This document shows, in pieces, positions 12,277 to 16,504 of a stretch of 16,504 nt of DNA. Numbering within the stretch: position 1 is the first letter of the stretch; each line of letters opens with the position of its first letter. The notes under the pieces are model-generated. The model searched no databases. It had not been told where the DNA came from and saw only the letters and a program-made list of their open reading frames with translations. This DNA comes from an uncultured Clostridia bacterium (lineage in GTDB: Bacteria > Bacillota > Clostridia > Oscillospirales > Ruminococcaceae): the NCBI GenBank assembly GCA_947427325.1, contig CANEHP010000029.1, positions 1-16,504 of the forward strand, read 5' to 3'. The position numbers and the translations under genes were made by a program.

Positions 12277-13257
12277 TTAATTTTCCGCTCCCGCCATCAG
12301 AAGCTGTTCCACAATTTCGGTAAAGCCCGCTTCGGAAGCATAATAAAGTGCGCTGTGCTGTGCGTTGTCCACTGCGTTCACGTCTGCGCCTCCTTCAATA
12401 AGCATGGCTGTAAAGTCGTTTTTGCCGTTCATGGCGGCAAGTATAAGGGGAGTTTCGCCCTCCGCCGTTTTTTCGTTGATATTTGCCCCTGCGGAAATCA
12501 GCGCCTTTCCTATAAACTGTTCCCCGTTATTTGCGGCTATATGGAGAGGCATAACTCCGTTGACATCGGCACAGTCGGTTTTTGCCCCTGCCTTCAGCAA
12601 AAGCTCGGCAATAACAAGGTTAGACTGCTGCACCGCCAGAATAAGGGGCGAAGCTCCGTTGTCGTTAAGCTTGTTTACATCTGCGCCCTTTTCAATAAGC
12701 ACCTTAACCACCTCGCCCTGACCGTTAAAGCATGCATGGTGCAGCGAAGTGTTTCCGTAAGAGTCCGTATGCTCTTCTTCGTCCTTTGTAAGCGCTTTTA
12801 CAAGCTCCCGCAAACCTGCCTGAGTTGCGTAATCAACAGCCGAGCAGTTGTTTTTGTCTTTAAGCTCTGTATCCACGTTTTCGTTTTGTATAAACTTAAG
12901 GGCGGCGTCGGTTTTTCTGTTCTGAGCCATAAGCATCAGCGGCGTCAAGCCCTCGGAATCGGTGCAGTTTACGTCAACTCCCGCATTAACAAGCAGCGAT
13001 ACGATCTCGGAGTTTCCCGTTACCGCCGCAAAGTGCAACGGAGCGCGGCTTCTTTGGTTTTCAAGCCCGGGGTCTGCTCCTCCCTCCAAAAGCATTTTTA
13101 CTATATCCCGGGAATTTTTCATGCAAGCATAGATAAGAGGTGTGTTCCCCGATTCGTCACGCTTGTTCACGTCGACGCCGCCCCTTTTTAAAAAGGTCTG
13201 CACAACGCTTTTCTGATTATTTTTACAAGCCTGTAAAAGCATATTGTCAAGCTGCAT
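12277..13257 (-). CDS. Ankyrin-repeat protein (about ten repeats)
   Basis: A 326-residue protein made almost entirely of 33-residue ankyrin repeats. The consensus 'G.TPL..A...g...iv..Ll..GAdvn' recurs, for example ESGNTPLIYACMKNSRDIVK, RSRAPLHFAAVTGNSEIVSL, YGNTSLHHACFNGQGEVVKV, NGVMPLHIAANNG and AEGETPLILAAMNGK. There is no signal peptide or membrane segment, so it is cytosolic. Ankyrin arrays bind other proteins; the partner is not evident. An acidic insertion (KDEEEHTD, about 158-165) breaks the array into two blocks. GAAAGGA precedes the ATG at 13257, 65 bases after the helical-repeat gene, so it probably belongs to the same transcript as the two genes upstream. It is close to the atp promoter but a separate unit. 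Confidence 0.93.
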   Translation of the reverse strand: MQLDNMLLQACKNNQKSVVQTFLKRGGVDVNKRDESGNTPLIYACMKNSRDIVKMLLEGGADPGLENQRSRAPLHFAAVTGNSEIVSLLVNAGVDVNCTDSEGLTPLMLMAQNRKTDAALKFIQNENVDTELKDKNNCSAVDYATQAGLRELVKALTKDEEEHTDSYGNTSLHHACFNGQGEVVKVLIEKGADVNKLNDNGASPLILAVQQSNLVIAELLLKAGAKTDCADVNGVMPLHIAANNGEQFIGKALISAGANINEKTAEGETPLILAAMNGKNDFTAMLIEGGADVNAVDNAQHSALYYASEAGFTEIVEQLLMAGAEN

Positions 13258-13294
13258 ATTTTTTTCCTTTCTTTACAAGTTTTTCTTTTTTGCA

Positions 13295-13328
13295 AATTGA
13301 TGATGTCATATAATTGATGATGTCATAT
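13295..13328. repeat. Perfect 17-bp direct duplication at a gene end
   Basis: AATTGATGATGTCATAT occurs twice in tandem without mismatch (13295-13311 and 13312-13328). The second copy contains the stop codon of the helical-repeat gene (13323-13325); the first lies in the gap. It looks like a recent tandem duplication. Confidence 0.9.
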
Positions 13329-13787
13329 ATTTATGTTGTATTGAGATAAAAAGCGTATCAGCGGGGCTGCCTCCCCGTTCCGTTCAAGCTTTATAAGGCA
13401 AAGCGCCGCAAGTCTGCGCACCTGTATAAGTCCGCAGCGGCTGCGGCTGACGGAGGAATCGGGGTCAAGGGGTATAAGCCGTTCCCTGCCGCCGTTTTTT
13501 TCTTTAAGCTCAATCGCCTTCAGCAGCAGCTTTTTATCCGCAATATCAAATTCGGGAGGATTGCCTAAAAGCTTTTCCGCATTTTTAAGCCTATCGAGGG
13601 CTTTTTCCCATTCCTCCAGCAGAAAAAAGCATAAGCCGCAGTTAAATTCCGACGCAGGGTCGGAGCTTTCCTTAATATCCTTGCAAATAAGCCATGCCGA
13701 AGGCAGATCGCCCGAAGCAAGCGCACGGTAAAGCTCAGAGCCGGCAGCGGATAAATCCGTATTTATTTTGCCCACCGAAAAATTCAT
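13323..13787 (-). CDS. Helical (TPR-like) protein between two ankyrin genes
   Basis: A 154-residue alpha-helical protein. Segments such as LYRALASGDLPSAWLICKDI and FNCGLCFFLLEEWEKALDRL have the helix-turn-helix spacing and small/large residue pattern (A, G, Y/F, A) of TPR-type repeats. A C-terminal helix pair (VRRLAALCLIKLERNGEAAP) follows a charged linker. No membrane segment is seen. Its ATG at 13787 shares one base with the TGA of the upstream ankyrin gene (TGATG), a sign of translational coupling. I do not recognise a specific family; TPR-like is a fold inference. It is probably a scaffold acting with its ankyrin neighbours. Confidence 0.75.
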   Translation of the reverse strand: MNFSVGKINTDLSAAGSELYRALASGDLPSAWLICKDIKESSDPASEFNCGLCFFLLEEWEKALDRLKNAEKLLGNPPEFDIADKKLLLKAIELKEKNGGRERLIPLDPDSSVSRSRCGLIQVRRLAALCLIKLERNGEAAPLIRFLSQYNINI

Positions 13788-14980
13788 CAGATCATCAGCT
13801 CCAATGCGTCGTTAAAGCCCCTTGCGGCGCAAAGCTCCATTGCGCTTTCTCCGTTGTTGTTTTTAATGTTGAAATCAGCTCCCGATTTCAAAAGCCAGCG
13901 AACCTGTTTTTCTCCGCAGTGCTTGCAGGCAAGCAAAAGGGGAGTATTGCCTCCGTTATCTTGGGCGTTTATATCCGCTCCCGCCTTAACAAGCGCCTTT
14001 GCCGCCTGCTCGACGGTTCTTACTGCCAGGTGAAGGGGCATAGTGCCGTCGTTGGCGGCTGCGTTTACGTTTGCACCGTTTTCGATAAGCGCAAGGGCTA
14101 TGGGAAGGCTGGTATAGGCATTTGTGGATATGTACGGGGTATCTCTGCTGTCAAGAGCCTCCATAAGAACGGTATAGCCCCTTGAATCGGTTATATCAAG
14201 ATTTTTCAGCAAGGGTATGATATTGCACTTGTTTTCAAAGATCGGGCTGCCGAAATGGCTCTCCTTAAGAAATCTGAAGGGATAATAGACAAGGGAAAAT
14301 ATGGGAGGATAGCCTTCGTTGTCGCATAAGGTTTCATCAGCCCCCTTTTCCAGAAGCAGCTTTACGGTATCGATATCTCCGTGCCTGATCGCTGCGGCAA
14401 GGGGAGATAAGCCGCCTGTCTTCAGCCAATAGCCGTTGCCGCCCGCAGGCTCGGTTCCAGCTCCGTTTACGTCCGCTCCGTTTTCGATAAGAGCCTTGGC
14501 AGTTTTCGGGCGGTTTTTAAAAATCGCGCGTATAAGGGGAGTCAAACCGTATTTATCCCCATGGTCAAGCTGTGACAAATCATAATTTTCGGCTATGTAC
14601 ACTGCCAGATCCTCGTCTCTCTCAACGGAGCGGATAAGCACATTATCTCCGTCGGAGCTTTCGGAATACACATCTGCGCCCAGGTCCTCAAGCTTTTTAA
14701 AAATTTCGGGCTTAACAAAGCTGTCGGCGCACTTTAGGATAAGGCATTCCTTTTTTAACAGCTTATAATTTATGTCAAAGCCTTTGGATATAAGAAATTC
14801 AAGAAATTCTATTCCGCCTTGATCTCTTAAAGCGGAAACGGTAACGTCTATAAGCTTCTCAACGTCATCGTCGTCGTCAAAGTCGATATCGTTCAGATGA
14901 TTTTCAACCACATCGCAAGCCTTTTGCGGGTTGCCCTGCCAAAAGCAGTTTTTAATTTCATTTGCAGTCTGATAATCCAT
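13787..14980 (-). CDS. Ankyrin-repeat protein with diverged N-terminal half
   Basis: A 397-residue protein. The first 140 residues are helical, with an aspartate run (DFDDDDDV at about 33-40) and only diverged repeats (FLEFLISKGFDINY, FKKLEDLGADVYSE). Clear ankyrin repeats follow: YGLTPLIRAIFKNRPKTAKA, GGLSPLAAAIRHGDIDTVKL, RGYTVLMEALDSRDT, DGTMPLHLAVRTVEQA and GGNTPLLLACKHCGEKQVRW, each with 'ALIENGADVN'-type endings. It has the same general form as the ankyrin protein at 12277-13257, so the pair may come from an old duplication. The ATG at 14980 follows AAAGGAG. It is the first gene of the cluster; its promoter was not found with confidence, and a hairpin element and the AGAAC motif lie just upstream. 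Confidence 0.92.
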   Translation of the reverse strand: MDYQTANEIKNCFWQGNPQKACDVVENHLNDIDFDDDDDVEKLIDVTVSALRDQGGIEFLEFLISKGFDINYKLLKKECLILKCADSFVKPEIFKKLEDLGADVYSESSDGDNVLIRSVERDEDLAVYIAENYDLSQLDHGDKYGLTPLIRAIFKNRPKTAKALIENGADVNGAGTEPAGGNGYWLKTGGLSPLAAAIRHGDIDTVKLLLEKGADETLCDNEGYPPIFSLVYYPFRFLKESHFGSPIFENKCNIIPLLKNLDITDSRGYTVLMEALDSRDTPYISTNAYTSLPIALALIENGANVNAAANDGTMPLHLAVRTVEQAAKALVKAGADINAQDNGGNTPLLLACKHCGEKQVRWLLKSGADFNIKNNNGESAMELCAARGFNDALELMI

Positions 14981-15021
14981 AGCCTGTGCTTCTCCTTTAA
15001 ATAATTATTTAGCGATTGCTT

Positions 15022-15033
15022 AGAACTTGTTCT
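15022..15033. promoter_or_regulatory. AGAAC-TT-GTTCT motif upstream of the ankyrin operon
   Basis: Identical to the motif near the atp promoter (12172-12183). It lies 42 bases upstream of the ankyrin start codon and immediately beside the hairpin element at 15036. The nearby TATAAG on the minus strand is not matched by a convincing -35. Confidence 0.35.
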
Positions 15034-15035
15034 TA

Positions 15036-15234
15036 TACTAATTCTCGACAAAAAATAAACGATCCTTGCGGTCTGTTTTTCGCAATACTGCGTTGTTGTC
15101 CCTGCAAGGCTTCAACAGGAGGCACGGACGCCGCCAATCAAGCAACCTCATGGGTCAGTCTTGCTGCGCCCTCCGCCTTGTTCTGCAAAACTCATACTCG
15201 CAAATCTTTGTCTGTTTTTAGACGAGAATCAGTA
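15036..15234. repeat. 199-bp inverted-repeat element E3
   Basis: The left end TACTAATTCTCG and the reversed right end TACTGATTCTCG match at 11 of 12 positions, and matching continues more loosely for about 35 bases up to TTGCG on both arms. TTA flanks both sides (15033-15035 and 15235-15237). The left terminus TATACTAATTCT is the same 12-mer that ends E1 and E2. No ORF is supported inside. With the stretch below it fills the gene-free region 14981-15494. Confidence 0.65.
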
Positions 15235-15284
15235 TTAGAGGGTATGATAAAATTTTAGCACAACAGAAAAAATTTGTCAATAAA

Positions 15285-15333
15285 ATCAACAGCTTGTGGA
15301 GACAAGTTTTTAATAATATAGTCTGCTGTTGAT
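15285..15333. repeat. Nested inverted repeat in the ankyrin-tRNA gap
   Basis: ATCAACAGC (15285-15293) and GCTGTTGAT (15325-15333) are perfect complements, and CTTGT/ACAAG (15293-15297, 15302-15306) forms a small hairpin within. There is no T-run on either side, so it is not a standard terminator. The bases from 15334 to 15428 are AT-rich with no other signal. Confidence 0.45.
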
Positions 15334-15428
15334 AAATTAAAATCTTGTATACGGATTTGAGGAGCATACACTCGAAAACAGCGTTAAATTTTTAAAAATA
15401 ATAAAAAATAAAAATTTTAAAAAAGGTA

Positions 15429-15457
15429 TTGACAAGACTAATCTGCTATGATATAAT
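15429..15457 (+). promoter_or_regulatory. Consensus promoter of the tRNA unit
   Basis: TTGACA (15429-15434), 17-base spacer, TATAAT (15452-15457): both boxes are exact. Transcription would start near 15464, about 31 bases before tRNA-Met. Confidence 0.93.
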
Positions 15458-15494
15458 AATTAAGCGTTGAAGCGGCATAGCTTCATGAATAAAT

Positions 15495-15571
15495 GGCGGC
15501 ATAGCTCAGCTGGCTAGAGCACTTGGTTCATACCCAGGGTGTCGTTGGTTCAAGTCCAATTGCCGCTACCA
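15495..15571 (+). tRNA. tRNA-Met (CAT), elongator type
   Basis: A 77-base cloverleaf. The acceptor GGCGGCA pairs with TGCCGCT, the D-arm is GCTC/GAGC, the anticodon stem is CTTGG/CCAGG with loop TTCATAC, and the T-arm is GTTGG/CCAAT. CCA is encoded. The first pair is G-U rather than the C-A mismatch of initiators, and the anticodon stem lacks the three G-C pairs of tRNA-fMet, so this is elongator Met. Its 5' half is very similar to the Bacillus elongator tRNA-Met; lysidine-type tRNA-Ile2 is less likely. Confidence 0.95.
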
Positions 15572-15592
15572 ATTTCCGTTTATCGGAAAGAA

Positions 15593-15667
15593 GGCCCGTT
15601 GGTCAAGCGGTTAAGACATCGCCCTTTCACGGCGGAAACATGGGTTCGATTCCCGTACGGGTCACCA
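15593..15667 (+). tRNA. tRNA-Glu (TTC)
   Basis: A 75-base cloverleaf. The acceptor GGCCCGT pairs with ACGGGTC, the anticodon loop is CTTTCAC (anticodon TTC) between TCGCC and GGCGG, the T-arm is ATGGG/CCCGT around TTCGATT, and CCA is encoded. It lies 21 bases after tRNA-Met and shares its promoter and terminator. Confidence 0.97.
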
Positions 15668-15756
15668 TCTATTACTTATACGAACACCCACTGACGATTC
15701 TACCTTATGCATGGTCAACGGCGCGTTCGTATTATCTTTATTGCTTTTATAAGTTA

Positions 15757-15785
15757 ATCGCACTGAGTATTCAGTGCGATTTTTT
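15757..15785 (+). terminator. Terminator of the tRNA unit
   Basis: A perfect 10-bp stem ATCGCACTGA/TCAGTGCGAT with a 4-base loop GTAT, followed by a T5 tract overlapping the final stem T, about 90 bases after tRNA-Glu. Confidence 0.93.
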
Positions 15786-15875
15786 ATATCAATATTTGAT
15801 AGAATTTAACAAACAAAGGGAAATTTAAGGTGTGAGCTTGGAATGCCATTCGGATTAACTTCTGAGTGGCATTTA

Positions 15876-16037
15876 AGAACTTGTTCTCATAGAAATTGGC
15901 ACGCATCTTTTCGGCAAATTTTGCCGATGACTGCGTCAAAATTCCTTGAAATACACGAGTATTCCTGCGGAATTTTTCCTTGTCCTCCACAAAATTTGCT
16001 CGAAAATCTGCGCACCATTCCTATGAGAACAAGTTCT
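15876..16037. repeat. 162-bp long-hairpin (MITE-like) element E4
   Basis: AGAACTTGTTCTCATAG at the left is mirrored by CTATGAGAACAAGTTCT at the right, a 17-bp perfect terminal inverted repeat. The arms continue to pair imperfectly through the interior (GGCAAATTTTGCC on one side, a similar segment on the other), so the whole element could fold into one long hairpin. The apex at 15945-15969 matches the apex of E1 (433-457) at 21 of 25 positions, and the arm 15978-16015 matches E5 in the atp leader. No ORF is supported. It lies just downstream of the tRNA terminator. Confidence 0.85.
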
Positions 16038-16327
16038 AAGTTTTTTGACTTTATGACGGAATAAGTATAGTTGGCTTTTATTCAGACTCTCGGATATTTA
16101 AAATATCGCCTTTCATCTATGCTGTTATTCAAAAGAAAAGCTCTTGATATTTGCAGGGAGCTGATATTCCTCTCTATGAAACAGCCTGTTCCGGTTATCA
16201 AGGGACGATCGGCTCCTCGTCCTATCTATTCTCATCAGCGCAAGGTATTTTGTCTTAAATATTCTATTTGATTTTTTGCTGACTTGCTTAAGTTGTTGGC
16301 ATTGTTGGGGCAGAACCCCAACTGCTG

Positions 16328-16504
16328 TCAGGCTACAAACCTATCCTCAAAATATATAGAAAACTGTGCATAAGCCAATCCCCAATCCATTACAGACGGG
16401 GAAAATTGAACAGGTGGGGAAAGTGGTCGGTTCTGCCATTCGTTTACTCCGGGCAAAATTCTGTCTGTTATCCGCGAGATCATCCCCTGTGAAATCTCAG
16501 AGCC
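16328..16504 (-). pseudogene. Internally deleted IS256-family transposase remnant (runs off the edge)
   Basis: The minus-strand frame from the right edge reads SEISQGMISRITDRILPG, then EWQNRPLS (16504 to about 16418), the pattern of IS256/Mutator-type transposases just before the first catalytic aspartate (normally '..vYp..f.DAIh'). That Asp-His segment and several hundred further residues are absent. Instead, MDWGLAYAQFSIYFEDRF follows before a TGA at 16328, which looks like the extreme C-terminus of the same family. The simplest reading is an in-frame internal deletion that removed most of the catalytic domain, so the remnant cannot transpose. The hairpin GTTGGGG/CCCCAAC at 16304-16322 lies just past the stop. 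The N-terminus lies outside the window. The rest of 16038-16327 holds no feature I can support. Confidence 0.65.

Noticed and set aside
15495..15571. Initiator tRNA-fMet or lysidine-type tRNA-Ile for the CAT anticodon
   Set aside because: No C1-A72 mismatch and no three G-C pairs in the anticodon stem; overall sequence follows Bacillus elongator tRNA-Met.
16071..16271. 66-codon plus-strand ORF with a TTG start
   Set aside because: No ribosome binding site, no recognisable domain, and it lies beside a decayed transposase; the upstream TTGACT/TATAGT pair has only a 15-base spacer.
16304..16322. Terminator at the GTTGGGG/CCCCAAC hairpin
   Set aside because: A 7-bp stem is clear, but no T-run follows on either strand; it may belong to the end of the degraded insertion sequence.

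Overview
The window is from a low-to-moderate-GC Gram-positive anaerobe, most likely a gut Clostridium relative (Oscillospiraceae/Ruminococcaceae-like). The grounds are AAAGGA/AGGAGG-type ribosome binding sites, consensus TTGACA/TATAAT promoters, a Bacillus-like elongator tRNA-Met with encoded CCA, a Clostridia-style F-type ATP synthase and many AT-rich intergenic hairpins. Taxonomy is inferred; no marker gene fixes a genus.

Layout, left to right. A 5'-truncated gene for a GyrI-like effector-binding domain (2-361, +) is followed by two palindromic repeat elements and a terminator. Then, on the minus strand, come a PD-(D/E)XK 'Rpn/putative transposase' protein with an 11-unit four-residue repeat tail (737-1690), and a protein joining a histone-H1-like Lys/Ala/Pro tail to an SCP2-like domain (1957-2460). 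The core is a minus-strand F1Fo ATP synthase operon read from about 12190 down to about 2691: a membrane-anchored extracytoplasmic protein, atpZ-like, atpI-like, atpB, atpE, atpF, atpH, atpA, an 81-aa small protein, a 39-aa membrane peptide, atpG, atpD, atpC and a strong terminator. Upstream lies a separate minus-strand cluster of ankyrin, helical-repeat and ankyrin proteins (12277-14980). The right part holds a plus-strand tRNA-Met/tRNA-Glu unit with promoter and terminator, a long-hairpin repeat, and an internally deleted IS256-type transposase running off the window edge.

The ATP synthase should make or hydrolyse ATP coupled to ion flow. The c subunit has two membrane carboxylates (E28, E61) plus T62 and Y66, the pattern of Na+-coupled rotors of the Fusobacterium nucleatum type, so Na+ coupling is the best inference. 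The operon is unusual in two ways. Two small genes separate atpA from atpG, and one of them (39 aa, 5533-5652) is easily missed. The gaps between atp genes are long and hold short tandem repeats of different period (12, 18 and 22 bp) or inverted repeats.

The non-coding DNA is rich in related palindromic elements. A 162-bp hairpin element at 15876-16037 shares one arm with a 162-bp element in the atp operon leader (11990-12151), and its apical hairpin with the element at 366-524. A 12-bp motif AGAAC-NN-GTTCT occurs four times, including near the 5' ends of both the atp operon and the ankyrin operon. No CRISPR array, prophage or obvious defence operon is present. The least-described pieces are the small genes inside the atp operon, the H1-tail/SCP2-like fusion and the repeat families.
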